A DNA stretch of 64,000 bases from an uncultured Paracoccaceae bacterium (GCA_947489705.1 CANLEQ010000002.1:62001-126000); one strand, 5' to 3'; numbered from the stretch's first letter, positions 42,696 to 52,806 are shown. Notes: generated by a model from the sequence alone, not told the origin. Made by a program: numbers and translations.

Positions 42696-45600
42696 TCACG
42701 ACGAGAGGCGCGCCTCGTCGGGCACGTTCTCCAGCTCGTCCTCGTCGTAATCCTCGCGCCCCCAGAGCACGCCCTTGGCCCCCTCGCCCAGCCGTTCGAA
42801 GATCGCGAAGAGCGCGGGGATGATCAGGATGCCGAGGAACGTCGCCGCCACCATGCCGCCCAGGGCCGCGGTGCCGATCGCGTTGCGCGACGCCGCCCCG
42901 GCGCCGGAGGCGAAGACCAGCGGCAGCATCCCGAAGACGAAGGCCAGCGCCGTCATCAGAACGGCGCGGTACCGTTGCCGCGCGCCCAGGATCGCGGCCT
43001 CGGTGATCGGCATCCCCTCGGCATGGCGCACGCGCGCGAATTCCACGATCAGGATGGCGTTCTTGGCCGCGAGCCCCACCAGCATCACCATCCCGATCTG
43101 GGCATAGAGATTGGCCGAGAACCCGAAAACCAGCAGCGTCGTCGCCGCCCCCGCCATCGCCACCATGACCGACAGCATCACCGCGAGCGGCTGCAGCCAG
43201 TTCTCGAATTGCGCCACGAGGAACAGGTAGGCGAAGACGAAGGCGAAGATGAACGCGTAGATCGTCGCGCCGCCGGCCTGCTGCTGCTGGTAGGACGCGC
43301 CGGAGAAGGAATAGGTATAGCCCTCGGGCAGCGTCTCCTGCGCGACCTCCTCGAGGGCGGCGAGCGCATCGCCGGTCGAGGCGCCCTGGGCCGGGTTGCC
43401 CGAAATCGACGCGGTGGTAAAGAGGTTGAAGCGCGGCAGAATATAGGGGCCGAACTCGGTCCGAAGCTCGGTCAGATCGCCAATCGACACCTCTTCGCCG
43501 GACGCGTTCTTGACGTAGAGTTCGGAGATGTCCTCGGGCGTGGAGCGGAACGGCGCATCGGCCTGGATGCGGACCTGATAGACGCGCCCCTCGTAGATGA
43601 ACTGGTTGACGAAGCCCGCGCCCAGCGTCTGGCCCAGCGTCTGGTAGATGTCGCTCACCGTCAGGCCGAGCTGCGCCGCGCGGTCGCCGTTCACGTCGAC
43701 ATAGATCCGCGGCACGCTGGCCGAGAAGGTGGTGCGCACGTTGCCGATCTCGGGCCGCTGGTTGGCCGCCTGCACGAAGGAGCGTGCGACCTGCGCGACC
43801 TCCTCGGGGGGCTGGCCTTCGGTCGCGAGCACCTCGAAGCTGACGCCGCCCACGCTGCCCGTGCCGGGGATCGCGGGGGGCGGAAAGGCCGCGACCTGCA
43901 CGCCGGGGATCGTCTGGAACCGGCCGTTGAGCTGGCCCAGGATGGCGAAGAGATCGCGACGCTCGCCCCAGGGCTTGAGCGTCGCGATCGCGATCCCCAC
44001 CGACGAGCGCGACCCGCCGAGAAAGCTGAACCCCGCCACCTGGATCACCGCCTCGACGCCGTCGGTGCCCTGGATGATGTCGCCGATCTCGCGCATCGCC
44101 GTGGTGGTCCGTTCCAGCGACGCGCCGTCGGGCAGCGACACGTCGACGAGGATCGCGCCCTGGTCCTCCGAGGGGACGAGCTCGCCCGGAAGGCTCGTGT
44201 AGGACCATGCGGCCAGCGCGATCACCGCGCCGAGTGCGCCGAGCGCCAGAATCCCCTTGGTCACGAAGAACTTCACCACCCGCGCATAGCCGTTCCGCGC
44301 CTTTTCGAGGCCCCAGTTGAACGGTTTGAAGATGCGGTGGGGCCGCCCGGTGCTTTGCAGCAGCCAACCGCAAAGCGCGGGCGTCAGGGTCAGCGCCACG
44401 AGCGACGAGAGCAGGACCGAGATCGAGAGCGTCAGGCCGAACTGGCGATAGAGCTGCCCCGAAAGGCCGGGCAGAAGGGTCGTCGGCACGAAGACCGCCA
44501 GAAGGACGAGCGTGGTCGAGATGATCGGCCCGGTGATCTCGCCCATCGCCTGGGTCACCGCCTCGCGGCCGGCAAGGTCGCTCTCTTCCATGACGCGGCG
44601 GGCATTCTCGACCACGAGGATCGCGTCGTCGACCACCAGCCCGATGGCGAGGATCAGCGCCAGCAGGGTGATGACGTTGATCGAGAAGCCGATCGCCAGC
44701 AGGAACGCGAAAGTGCCGATCAGCGAGACGGGAATCGCGATGAGCGGGATGATGGTCGAGCGGACGCCCTGCAGGAACACGAAGACCACGATGACGATGA
44801 TCCCCGCGGTGATAAGCAGGGTCTTGACGATCTCTTCGATCGTGACGCGCACGTAATCGGTGCTGTCGTAGACGATCTGGTAATCCAGGCCCTCGGGAAA
44901 GGAGGGCTGCAGCCGTTCGAGCTCGTCCTCGATCTGGCCCATGACGTTCAGGCCATTGGCGCCGGCGGCCTGGTTCACCTGGACGGTGAGGCTCGGCTGA
45001 TCGCCGAGGAACGAGTTCGACGAGTAATCCTGCGCGCCAAGCTCGACCCGGGCGACGTCGCGCAGGCGCACGAGGCCGCCATTCTCGCCCGCGCGCAGGA
45101 CGATCTCCTCGAATTCCTCGACGCTCGAGAGCCGTCCCTTGGACGTTACCGTATAGACGAGCGACTGACCCTCGACCGACGGCGCGCCCCCGACCTGGCC
45201 CAGCGCCGCAGCTAGGTTCTCCGAGCGGATGGCGTTCGCGATGTCCTCGGGCGAGAGGTCGAGCGCCGTCATCTTGCCGGGATCGGTCCAGATCCGGAGC
45301 GCGTAGTTCGACGGGCCCAGCACCGATGCGTTTCCGACGCCGTTGATCCGCTGGAGCGTGGTCGTCACGTTGGTCGAGACGTAGCTCGCCGCCTCGATGA
45401 TCGACAGGTCGCTTTCCTCTCCGACGACGAAGGCGATCGCGGCGAGGAAGTTCGGCGATTGCGTGGTGACCGTCACGCCCTGCTCGACCACCGATGTCGG
45501 GAGCTGCGACGTGGCGAGCTGCACCCGGTTCGAGACGTTGACCTGCGCGATGTCGGGGTCGGTGCCGATCTCGAACGTGATCGACAGCGAATAGGTACCC

Positions 45601-45857
45601 TGGTTCGACGACGAGGACGACATGTAGATCATGCCGTCGACCCCGTTGATCGCGCGTTCCAAGGGCGCGCCCACCGTCTCGGCGAGCACCGTGCTGTCGG
45701 CGCCGGGATAGGCCGCGGAAACCTGGACCGTGGGGGGGGAGATGTTGGGATATTGCGTGATCGGCAGCGAGAAGATCGAGATCAGGCCCGCGATCACGAG
45801 CACGAGCGAGATCACCGCCGCGAGCCGCGGGCGTTCGATAAAGGTCTTCGAGATCAT
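42696..45857 (-). CDS. RND multidrug efflux transporter (HAE1/AcrB family)
   Basis: A 1053-residue inner-membrane pump of the AcrB class that drives drugs or hydrophobic compounds out with protons. The first TM segment follows 'FIERPRLAAVISLVLVIAGL'; the periplasmic porter domain carries 'AYPGADSTVLAETVGAPLERAINGVDGM'; TM4 has the proton-relay pair in 'AIGLVVDDAILVVENARRVM'; 'NAILIVEFA' marks TM10. Full length and full repeat symmetry. ATGA overlap with its adaptor. No outer membrane channel gene is adjacent, so a TolC-like protein elsewhere must serve. Confidence 0.94.
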   Translation of the reverse strand: MISKTFIERPRLAAVISLVLVIAGLISIFSLPITQYPNISPPTVQVSAAYPGADSTVLAETVGAPLERAINGVDGMIYMSSSSSNQGTYSLSITFEIGTDPDIAQVNVSNRVQLATSQLPTSVVEQGVTVTTQSPNFLAAIAFVVGEESDLSIIEAASYVSTNVTTTLQRINGVGNASVLGPSNYALRIWTDPGKMTALDLSPEDIANAIRSENLAAALGQVGGAPSVEGQSLVYTVTSKGRLSSVEEFEEIVLRAGENGGLVRLRDVARVELGAQDYSSNSFLGDQPSLTVQVNQAAGANGLNVMGQIEDELERLQPSFPEGLDYQIVYDSTDYVRVTIEEIVKTLLITAGIIVIVVFVFLQGVRSTIIPLIAIPVSLIGTFAFLLAIGFSINVITLLALILAIGLVVDDAILVVENARRVMEESDLAGREAVTQAMGEITGPIISTTLVLLAVFVPTTLLPGLSGQLYRQFGLTLSISVLLSSLVALTLTPALCGWLLQSTGRPHRIFKPFNWGLEKARNGYARVVKFFVTKGILALGALGAVIALAAWSYTSLPGELVPSEDQGAILVDVSLPDGASLERTTTAMREIGDIIQGTDGVEAVIQVAGFSFLGGSRSSVGIAIATLKPWGERRDLFAILGQLNGRFQTIPGVQVAAFPPPAIPGTGSVGGVSFEVLATEGQPPEEVAQVARSFVQAANQRPEIGNVRTTFSASVPRIYVDVNGDRAAQLGLTVSDIYQTLGQTLGAGFVNQFIYEGRVYQVRIQADAPFRSTPEDISELYVKNASGEEVSIGDLTELRTEFGPYILPRFNLFTTASISGNPAQGASTGDALAALEEVAQETLPEGYTYSFSGASYQQQQAGGATIYAFIFAFVFAYLFLVAQFENWLQPLAVMLSVMVAMAGAATTLLVFGFSANLYAQIGMVMLVGLAAKNAILIVEFARVRHAEGMPITEAAILGARQRYRAVLMTALAFVFGMLPLVFASGAGAASRNAIGTAALGGMVAATFLGILIIPALFAIFERLGEGAKGVLWGREDYDEDELENVPDEARLSS

Positions 45858-47308
45858 GGATCGGGCGCCCCGGGCATTCCCGACCCGTCGGAAGCCCGCC
45901 TCGGGTCGACCTCGGCCCCGTCGCGAAGCGCCATGCTGCCGCGCACGATCACCCGCTCGCCGCCCTCGAGGCCGCGCGTCACGGCGACCTCGCCCGGCCG
46001 GTCGACCGAGGCCACCTCGATCGGCACGCTGGTCGCGGTGTCGTCGTCGCGTACCACCCAGACCGAGCGGCCCTCGCGCGCCAGCATCACCGCCGCCTGC
46101 GGGATTACCGGATATTCCGGCGGGTCGGCTTCGGTGACGATCAGCGTCACGTTCTGGTTGGGCAGCAGCAAGCCGCCGGGATTGTCGAATTCCACCCGAA
46201 CCTCGACGGTGCCGGTGGTCGGATCGACGCTGTTGCCCACGAAAGAGAGCTCGCCCTCGTCGCCGTAGCGCGATCCGTCGGGCAGCAGCAGCCACAGATC
46301 GTAATCGTCGACCGAAGCCGCGGTCTCGTCCGCAAGGGTTCCGGACACGTCGCGCGGCGCGTCCTCTTCGGGGCCGGTCCGGGGCGACGACGGGGCTTTC
46401 GCGGATTGCGGATCGGTCGAGCCGTCCGTGTCCTGCGGCTCGGACGACCCGACGGGGGCCAGATCGGTGCCGCCGATCCCCAGTTGCTGCCATTCGATGA
46501 GGCGGTTCTCGCCCAGCGCGAAGACGCCCCACACGGGATCGAGCTGCGTGAGCTCGGCGATGGGGCCGCTCGAGGCGCTGACATAATTGCCGCGGGTCTG
46601 GAACGGCTGCGACATGCGGCCCGAGATGGGGGCCGTGATCTCGGTATAGTCGAGATCGAGCTGCGCCTGCCGGACCTCGGCTTCGGCCTGAAGGCGATCG
46701 CCGCGCGCCGCCTCGTAGGCCGCGACGGCATCGTCAAGCTGCGCCTGCGACACGGTGCCGCTCTCGCGCAGCTCGCGGGCGCGCGCGAGGCTGCGTTCCG
46801 CGGTGGTGAACTGCGCGCGCGCACTTTCCTCGCGGGCCTGGGCGGCTTCGAGCGCGGCATCGTATTGCGAGGGCTCGATCCGGAAGAGCAGATCGCCGCG
46901 GTCGACCTGCTGTCCGCCCTCGAACCCGACCTCCTCGATGAAGCCGGGCACGCGGGCGCGCAGCTCGACCCGCTCGATCGGCTCGACGCGGCCGAGGAAC
47001 CGGAAGGTCTCGGTCACGGGCTGGACCTCGGCGGTGACGAAGACCACGGCCGGCGGCCCCTGGCTCTGGCCCTCGCCGCCGCCCTCGCCCGACGACGCGT
47101 CGTCGTCGAGGCCGAAGATCCCGGCGAGGAAACCCGGAACCGGCACCTCGCCCAGGAGGGGCAGGTCTACATGTGGCCCGGAGGATTGCTCCTGCGGCGA
47201 TCCGCCGCCCGACTGGTCCTGCTGCTGATCCTGTTGCGCCAGAGCGGGCGCGGCGAGAAAGAGCGCCGCGGCGGCGCATCGTAGAAACGTGCAGTCGGGA
47301 AATGTCAC
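45854..47308 (-). CDS. RND periplasmic adaptor with disordered insert
   Basis: A 484-residue membrane fusion protein linking the RND pump to an outer-membrane channel. Signal peptide about 1-25. Barrel-sandwich and hairpin are typical: 'RVPGFIEEVGFEGGQQVDRGDLLFRI', a coiled-coil (150-220) and 'TEITAPISGRMSQPF'. Two parts are unusual: a Gln/Gly/Ser-rich stretch at 26-85 and a charged, Pro/Ser/Asp-rich insert at about 280-335 just before 'DLWLLLPDGSRY', where normal adaptors have a few residues. The GTG start has GGAG eight bases before it. Confidence 0.9.
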   Translation of the reverse strand: MTFPDCTFLRCAAAALFLAAPALAQQDQQQDQSGGGSPQEQSSGPHVDLPLLGEVPVPGFLAGIFGLDDDASSGEGGGEGQSQGPPAVVFVTAEVQPVTETFRFLGRVEPIERVELRARVPGFIEEVGFEGGQQVDRGDLLFRIEPSQYDAALEAAQAREESARAQFTTAERSLARARELRESGTVSQAQLDDAVAAYEAARGDRLQAEAEVRQAQLDLDYTEITAPISGRMSQPFQTRGNYVSASSGPIAELTQLDPVWGVFALGENRLIEWQQLGIGGTDLAPVGSSEPQDTDGSTDPQSAKAPSSPRTGPEEDAPRDVSGTLADETAASVDDYDLWLLLPDGSRYGDEGELSFVGNSVDPTTGTVEVRVEFDNPGGLLLPNQNVTLIVTEADPPEYPVIPQAAVMLAREGRSVWVVRDDDTATSVPIEVASVDRPGEVAVTRGLEGGERVIVRGSMALRDGAEVDPRRASDGSGMPGAPDP

Positions 47309-47464
47309 AGGCGGCGCTCCGTCGGGATCCGCCTTAGATAACCCGGCCGATTCCGAAGTCGATCCGTTTCGGCGCATCTGCGGCGATTCCGCCACCCCGC
47401 AGCCTCGCAGATGCGGCCTCGCCTGCCGCGCAACGCGGTCGCGCGACAGGCGGGGTGTCGGCAA

Positions 47465-48118
47465 TCAGGCCACGGCGACCCCGATGGGACAGGTCACGCC
47501 TGTGCCGCCGATCCCGCAATACCCGCCGGGATTCTTCGCGAGATATTGCTGGTGATAGCCTTCGGCGAAATAGAATTCGGGCACGTCCCGGATCTCGGTC
47601 GTGATCTCGCCGTAACCCGCCGCGGCGAGCTTGGGGGCGAACCGGTCGCGACTGGCGCGCGCGGCTTCATGCTGGGCCTCGCTGGTGGTGTAGATGCCCG
47701 AGCGATACTGCGTGCCCGCATCGTTGCCCTGGCGCATGCCCTGGGTCGGATCGTGCCCTTCCCAGAAGACCTTGAGCAGATCCTCGTAGGACGTCACCGT
47801 GGGGTCGTAGACCACGCGCACGACCTCGTTATGGCCGGTGCGGCCCGAGCAGACCTCCTCGTAGGTGGGGTTGGGGGTGTACCCGCCGGCATAGCCCACC
47901 ATGGTCGAATGAACGCCGTCGAGTTTCCAGAACATCCGCTCCACGCCCCAGAAACAGCCCATGCCGAAGATCGCGACCTCCATGCCCTGCGGCACATCGG
48001 CGGTGAGCGGACGGTCGAAGACGAAATGCGTCTCGGCCGTCCCGATGGGATCGGCGCGGCCCGGAAGGGCGTCGTCGGGGCCGATCATCTCGGATTTTCT
48101 GCGCAGCATCTGGAACAT
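47465..48118 (-). CDS. msrA: Peptide methionine sulfoxide reductase A
   Basis: A 217-residue MsrA that repairs oxidised methionine (S-form). The catalytic Cys is C55 in '[13 protein letters not shown]'; '[25 protein letters not shown]' is the signature, and resolving cysteines are in the C-terminal '[14 protein letters not shown]'. About 40 extra N-terminal residues precede the domain, typical for the long form. No signal peptide, so cytosolic. GGAGA before the ATG. Confidence 0.96.
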   Translation of the reverse strand: MFQMLRRKSEMIGPDDALPGRADPIGTAETHFVFDRPLTADVPQGMEVAIFGMGCFWGVERMFWKLDGVHSTMVGYAGGYTPNPTYEEVCSGRTGHNEVVRVVYDPTVTSYEDLLKVFWEGHDPTQGMRQGNDAGTQYRSGIYTTSEAQHEAARASRDRFAPKLAAAGYGEITTEIRDVPEFYFAEGYHQQYLAKNPGGYCGIGGTGVTCPIGVAVA

Positions 48119-48172
48119 GGGATATCTCCGTTCTTGGTTGCCCCCGAATATAGGAACGACGGCCCCGCGATG

Positions 48173-49402
48173 CTACTCCGCCGGTGCGGGCGCGAGCCGC
48201 GAGAACACCGTCTCGCACCCCGGCGCGGGATGGCGCGGGATCATCAGCGCGAGGATCAGCGACGCCGCCGCCATCATCGCGGCCAGCGCGAAGACGCCCC
48301 CCGGCGAAGTCACCCACAGATAGCCGAGCGCCGCGGGCAGGACGACCGCCGCGATGTGATTGATGGTGAAGGCGACCGCGGCGGTGGGGGCGATGTCGCG
48401 CGGATCCGCGATCTTCTGGAAATAGGTCTTGAGCGCGAAGGCCAGTGCGAAGAAGACATGGTCGATCACGTAGAGGATCGCGGCCAGCGCCACGCCCCAG
48501 CCGAAATAATAGAGCCCGCCATAGGCGAGAAACACAGCGATGAGCCCGGAATATTCGACGCCGAGCGCCGCCCGCTCGCCGAACCGGCCCACCGCGCGGC
48601 CCATCAGCGGCGCGAAGAGCATGTTGGCCAGGAAGTTGACGATGAAGAGCGATGTCACTTCGTGCACGTCGAAGCCGAACCGCTCGACCATCATGAAGGC
48701 GGCGAAGACGATGAAGATCTGGCGCCGCGCGCCCGACATGAATTGCAGCGCATAGTAAAGCCAGTACCGGCGGCGCAGAACGAAGCTCTTGCGTTGCGGA
48801 TCGGGCGCCTCGAATTGCGGATAGGCCAGCATGCAGAAGAGCGCGATCACCGCCGTCGCCCCGCCGGCCACGGTATAGACGGTCGCATAGCTCAGGTCCC
48901 AGGCCCGCCACGTCACCACCAGAAGTCCGTAGCTCAGGAGCGACGCGGCCGATCCGATCGCCACGATCCAGCCCAGCATCTGCGGTGCCCGGTCGCGCGG
49001 CAGCCATTGCAGCTGCAACGACTGGTTCACCGTCTCGAAATAGTGAAAGCCGATCGAACTCAGCATGGTGAGCGCGAGAATGCCGCCGAAGCTTGGGAAA
49101 TAGGCGGTCAGCGCCGTCGCGACCCCCAGAAGGACCAGCGACACGATCCCCAGCACCTGTTCGCGCACGAAAAGAAGAAGCGCGATGACGCCCACGGCCA
49201 GCAGGCCGGGGATCTCGCGGACCGTATGCAGCCACCCGATCTCGACCCCGCTGAAATCCGCGACCTCGATCACGAAATTGTTGAGAAGCGCCGACCACGT
49301 CGCGAAGGCCAGCGGCATGGCGAAGGCCATGAGAAAGAGCAGCGCCTCGGGCCGCCTCCAGCGCGGCAGGTGACGCGCCTGGTCGAGGGGCACGATACGC
49401 AT
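48173..49402 (-). CDS. Major facilitator superfamily transporter
   Basis: A 409-residue membrane protein with about 12 hydrophobic helices in two sixes, joined by the charged linker 'EAPDPQRKSFVLRRRY'. A 'GRAVGRFGERAAL' loop is the MFS motif A equivalent between TM8 and TM9. Substrate cannot be read; there are no neighbouring metabolic genes to help. It ends 54 bases before the msrA start on the same strand, so the two could share a transcript. Confidence 0.82.
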   Translation of the reverse strand: MRIVPLDQARHLPRWRRPEALLFLMAFAMPLAFATWSALLNNFVIEVADFSGVEIGWLHTVREIPGLLAVGVIALLLFVREQVLGIVSLVLLGVATALTAYFPSFGGILALTMLSSIGFHYFETVNQSLQLQWLPRDRAPQMLGWIVAIGSAASLLSYGLLVVTWRAWDLSYATVYTVAGGATAVIALFCMLAYPQFEAPDPQRKSFVLRRRYWLYYALQFMSGARRQIFIVFAAFMMVERFGFDVHEVTSLFIVNFLANMLFAPLMGRAVGRFGERAALGVEYSGLIAVFLAYGGLYYFGWGVALAAILYVIDHVFFALAFALKTYFQKIADPRDIAPTAAVAFTINHIAAVVLPAALGYLWVTSPGGVFALAAMMAAASLILALMIPRHPAPGCETVFSRLAPAPAE

Positions 49403-49559
49403 GGATCATGTCCTACGCCCGGGCCTCGCCGAACGGAAGCGCTCGTGGACGGGCTTGTGGACGGGCCGCTGGGGGCGGGCGCGCGACGCTGGATGGAACG
49501 CCAGAGCGAGAGATCCGTTGGGAAGGCCAGACCCAACGATACATTTCGGAGGACGACAT

Positions 49560-50516
49560 ATGAAACGCCTTACCAGCACCGCCATCGCCGCGCTTCTCGC
49601 AGCGCCGTTCGCGATCGCGCAGCCCGCCCTCGCCCAAACTTCGGACAGCGCGACCCAGAGCGATCAGTCGACGAGCGGCGACCAGAGCATGAGCGGCGAT
49701 CAGGCCGGCTCGGGCGATGCGACCTCCGGGTCCGCTACACAGGAAGAGCAAGTCATCGTGACGGTGGACGGCACCGAAATCACGACCACCGACGTGACCC
49801 GCGCGGTCGCCGGCCTGCCGCCGCAGATGCAGCAGACCCCGGCCGAGCAGCTCGTCCCCTTCGTGGTCGAACAGCTGGTGCTGCGCGAACTGATCGTGCA
49901 GGACGCCGAAGAGCAGGGCATCACGGGCGAGCCTCCGGAAAGCGCGAGTGGCGACGGCTCGGCCGAGCAGAGCGAGATGGCGCAGCAGAACGCGACGATC
50001 GAAGCCTATATGGAACAGCAGATGGAAGGCGTCGTGACCGACGAGGCCGTGCAATCCGTCTACGAGGATTTCGAAGCGAACGCGACCGGCGAAGTGCCGC
50101 CGCTCGAGGACGTGCGTCCGCAGATCGAGCAGCAGCTGCGTCAGCAGAAGCTCGCGGAACTGCGCACCCAGCTGATGGAAGACGTCGAGATCGTCTATTA
50201 CGGCCCCGACGGCGAGCCGCGCGAAACCTCCGCCCAGAGCGGCATGTCGAACGGCAGCGCCGCAGGTGGAAGCGGCGATACCGGTTCGGACAGCCCCAGC
50301 AGCCAGTCGATGAGCGGCACGGATAGCGGCTCGTCCTCCCAGAGCGAAGGCGGGTCGATCGACGGCTCGGCCGGCGCGACTGATGATGGCATGAGCGATA
50401 GCGATACGGGCGGTGACAGCTCAGGCGATATGGGCGGAGAAACGGATGGCGGAGATGCCTCCTCCGATTCGTCGTCGACCGACGGGAGCGACGACGGCTC
50501 GACCGGCCAGAACTGA
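49560..50516 (+). CDS. Secreted SurA-N-like protein with Ser/Gly/Asp-rich tail
   Basis: A 318-residue exported protein. Signal peptide 1-26 ('MKRLTSTAIAALLAAPFAIA'), a Ser/Gln-rich spacer, then at about 60-220 a SurA_N-like chaperone region ('VIVTVDGTEITTTDVTRAVAGLP', 'LVPFVVEQLVLRELIVQDAEEQGI', 'VRPQIEQQLRQQKLAELRTQLMEDVEIVY'). The parvulin PPIase domain that normally sits inside is absent. The last 95 residues are almost wholly Ser, Gly, Asp and Thr, expected to be disordered. It may be a periplasmic holdase or a cell-surface protein. CGGAGGA before the ATG; strong terminator after. Confidence 0.7.
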   Translation: MKRLTSTAIAALLAAPFAIAQPALAQTSDSATQSDQSTSGDQSMSGDQAGSGDATSGSATQEEQVIVTVDGTEITTTDVTRAVAGLPPQMQQTPAEQLVPFVVEQLVLRELIVQDAEEQGITGEPPESASGDGSAEQSEMAQQNATIEAYMEQQMEGVVTDEAVQSVYEDFEANATGEVPPLEDVRPQIEQQLRQQKLAELRTQLMEDVEIVYYGPDGEPRETSAQSGMSNGSAAGGSGDTGSDSPSSQSMSGTDSGSSSQSEGGSIDGSAGATDDGMSDSDTGGDSSGDMGGETDGGDASSDSSSTDGSDDGSTGQN

Positions 50517-50539
50517 TCCCGCGAGGATTGCCGAAGAGA

Positions 50540-50574
50540 GGCCGCGCCGGAGCGATCCGGCGCGGCCTTTTCCT
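50540..50574 (+). terminator. Rho-independent terminator after the SurA-N-like gene
   Basis: An 11-base-pair stem (GGCCGCGCCGG with CCGGCGCGGCC, loop AGCGAT) followed by TTTTCC, 24 bases after the stop codon. On the other strand it lies just past the priA stop and might also serve there. Confidence 0.85.
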
Positions 50575-50580
50575 TGCGCC

Positions 50581-52806
50581 TCAATAGAAGCTTTGCGGGT
50601 CTATATCCACATTCAGCCGGATGTCGCCCTTCCAGCGGAACTGCGCCAGCCATTCTGACAACGCCGCCTGCAACGGCGCCGCCTTGTCGGCCTTGACCAG
50701 CAGCCGGACACGGTGCCGGCCGCGGATCCGGGCGATGGGCGCGGGCGCCGGCCCAAAGACCTGCGCGCCGATCCGGCGCAAGGGCGCATCCCGCCGCGCC
50801 ATGTCGGTGCCCAGATCGAACACCGCCTGCACGTCCGGCGCGCTCAGCACGATCCCCGCCATCCGGCCATAGGGCGGCACGCCTGCCGCCCGTCGCTCCG
50901 CCGCCTCCGCGGACCAGAACCGGTCCTCGTCGCCCGCGAGGATCGCGCGGATCACCGGATGTTCGGGCTGGAACGTCTGGAGCAGGGCCTGCCCCGCCCT
51001 TTCCGCACGCCCCGCACGTCCCGCCACCTGCCGCATGAGCTGGAACGTCCGCTCGGCCGCGCGCAGGTCGCTGCCTTGCAGGCCGAGATCGGCATCGATC
51101 ACCCCCACCAGGGTCAGGCGCGGGAAATTATGCCCCTTCGCAACGAGTTGCGTGCCGATGATGATGTCCGCCGCCCCTTCGGCGATGGCCGCGATGCGGG
51201 CCTTCAGCGCACGCGCGCTCGCATACATGTCCGAGCTCAGCACCTCGACGCGCGCCTCCGGGAACAGCGCCGCGGCCTCCTCTCCCATCCGCTCGACGCC
51301 GGGACCGACGGCGGCAAGCTTGCCCTCGACCCCGCAGGCGGGACAGGCCTCGGGGACGGGCTTCGTCTCGCCGCATTGATGACAGACGAGGCGCTTGAGG
51401 AAGCGATGCTCGACCATCCGCGCATCGCACTGGTCGCAGCCGATCTGGTGGCCGCAGGCCCGGCAGATCGTCACCGGCGCATAGCCGCGCCGATTGAGGA
51501 ACAGCAGCGATTGCTCGCCCCGCTCCAGCCGCGCCTCGACCGCCGACTTGAGCGATGGCGACACCCAGCGCCCGGCGGGCAGATCCTCGCCGCGCAGGTC
51601 GATCGCGCGCATCTCGGGCATCACCGCCGGACCGAACCGCGAGGTGAGCGTCAGCGACGCGTACTTGCCCGCCTCCACGTTGGCCCAGGTCTCCAGCGAC
51701 GGCGTCGCCGAGGCCAGCACCACCTGCGCGCCGGTGATCGAGGCGCGCAGCACCGCCATGTCGCGGGCGGAATAGAAGACGCCGTCCTCCTGCTTGTAGG
51801 AAGTGTCGTGCTCCTCGTCGACGACGATCAGCCCGAGTTCGCGATAGGGCAGGAACAGCGCCGATCGCGCCCCCACGACCAGTTGCGCACCGCCCTCGCC
51901 CACCATGCGCCAGACGCGGCGCCGCTCGGTCATCGTGACGCCGGAATGCCATTCCGCCGGCTTGGCGCCGAACCGCGCCTCGACCCGGGTCAGGAACTCG
52001 GCCGTCAGCGCGATCTCGGGCAGCAGGACCAGCGCCTGGCGCCCCGCGCGCAGGCAGGCGGCCACCGCCTCGAGATAGACCTCCGTCTTGCCCGATCCGG
52101 TGACGCCGCGCAGCATCGTGGTGCCGTATCGGCCGCTTTGCACGCCGTCCTGCAACGTGGCCGCGGCCGCGGCCTGATCGGCGGTCAGATCCATGCCCGG
52201 CAGATCGGGATCGAGCTTCGGGAACGGCGTGTCGCGCGGACTTTCGCGTTCGGCCACGGCACCCTGCGCGACCAGCCCCTTGACCACGCCCGCCCCGACC
52301 CCGGCGAGATCGGCGAGTTCCTTGAGGGTGAAGACCACGCCGTCGTTCTCGTCGAGGAGGTCGAGCACGCGGGCCCGCGCGTCGGTCATGCGCGCAGGCT
52401 CGTCATGGCCGCGGGCATAGACCTTGCGCATCGAGGGCGCGTTGCCGAGCCCCGGCGCGCGGGTGGCGAGGCGCAGCATGGCGGGCATCGGCGTCAGCGT
52501 GTATTCCGCCGCCCGCGCGAGGAACACGCGCAGCTCGTCGCGCATCGGCGCCGCGTCAAGGACGCGGGTCACGGGGCGCACCTTCGCCAGGTCGTAGCCC
52601 CCCTCGCCCGGCCCCCAGACCACACCCAGCACGCGACGGGGGCCCAGCGGCACCTCGACGAAGGCGCCTTCGTGACAGCCCCCTTCGGGCGCGCGGTAAT
52701 CGAGCGTCCGGTCGAGCGGTTGCGTCGTCAGCACCGAGACGAGCGTGCCCTCGTCGAACCATCCGCCGCCGGTGCCTTTGTGGTCGTTATGGGTCAAGTT
52801 GCACAA
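50581..52806 (-). CDS. priA: Primosomal protein N' (replication restart helicase)
   Basis: A 741-residue superfamily 2 DNA helicase that reloads the replisome at stalled forks. The 3'-DNA-binding domain begins 'LVSVLTTQPLDRTLDYRAP'; Walker A is 'GVTGSGKTEVYLEAV', Walker B 'LIVVDEEHDTSYKQ'; the zinc-binding region has 'CRACGHQIGCDQCDARM', 'LVCHQCG' and 'CPACG'; 'GTQLVAKGHNFPRLTLVGV' is a late helicase motif. The first start codon is uncertain: TTG at 52806 and TTG at 52797 are both possible and no ATG fits the family N-terminus. Confidence 0.95.
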   Translation of the reverse strand: MCNLTHNDHKGTGGGWFDEGTLVSVLTTQPLDRTLDYRAPEGGCHEGAFVEVPLGPRRVLGVVWGPGEGGYDLAKVRPVTRVLDAAPMRDELRVFLARAAEYTLTPMPAMLRLATRAPGLGNAPSMRKVYARGHDEPARMTDARARVLDLLDENDGVVFTLKELADLAGVGAGVVKGLVAQGAVAERESPRDTPFPKLDPDLPGMDLTADQAAAAATLQDGVQSGRYGTTMLRGVTGSGKTEVYLEAVAACLRAGRQALVLLPEIALTAEFLTRVEARFGAKPAEWHSGVTMTERRRVWRMVGEGGAQLVVGARSALFLPYRELGLIVVDEEHDTSYKQEDGVFYSARDMAVLRASITGAQVVLASATPSLETWANVEAGKYASLTLTSRFGPAVMPEMRAIDLRGEDLPAGRWVSPSLKSAVEARLERGEQSLLFLNRRGYAPVTICRACGHQIGCDQCDARMVEHRFLKRLVCHQCGETKPVPEACPACGVEGKLAAVGPGVERMGEEAAALFPEARVEVLSSDMYASARALKARIAAIAEGAADIIIGTQLVAKGHNFPRLTLVGVIDADLGLQGSDLRAAERTFQLMRQVAGRAGRAERAGQALLQTFQPEHPVIRAILAGDEDRFWSAEAAERRAAGVPPYGRMAGIVLSAPDVQAVFDLGTDMARRDAPLRRIGAQVFGPAPAPIARIRGRHRVRLLVKADKAAPLQAALSEWLAQFRWKGDIRLNVDIDPQSFY

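Noticed and set aside
42975..45215. 746-codon plus-strand open frame opposite the RND pump
   Set aside because: Highly charged, repetitive Arg/Asp/His composition and no motif; the pump on the other strand is complete.
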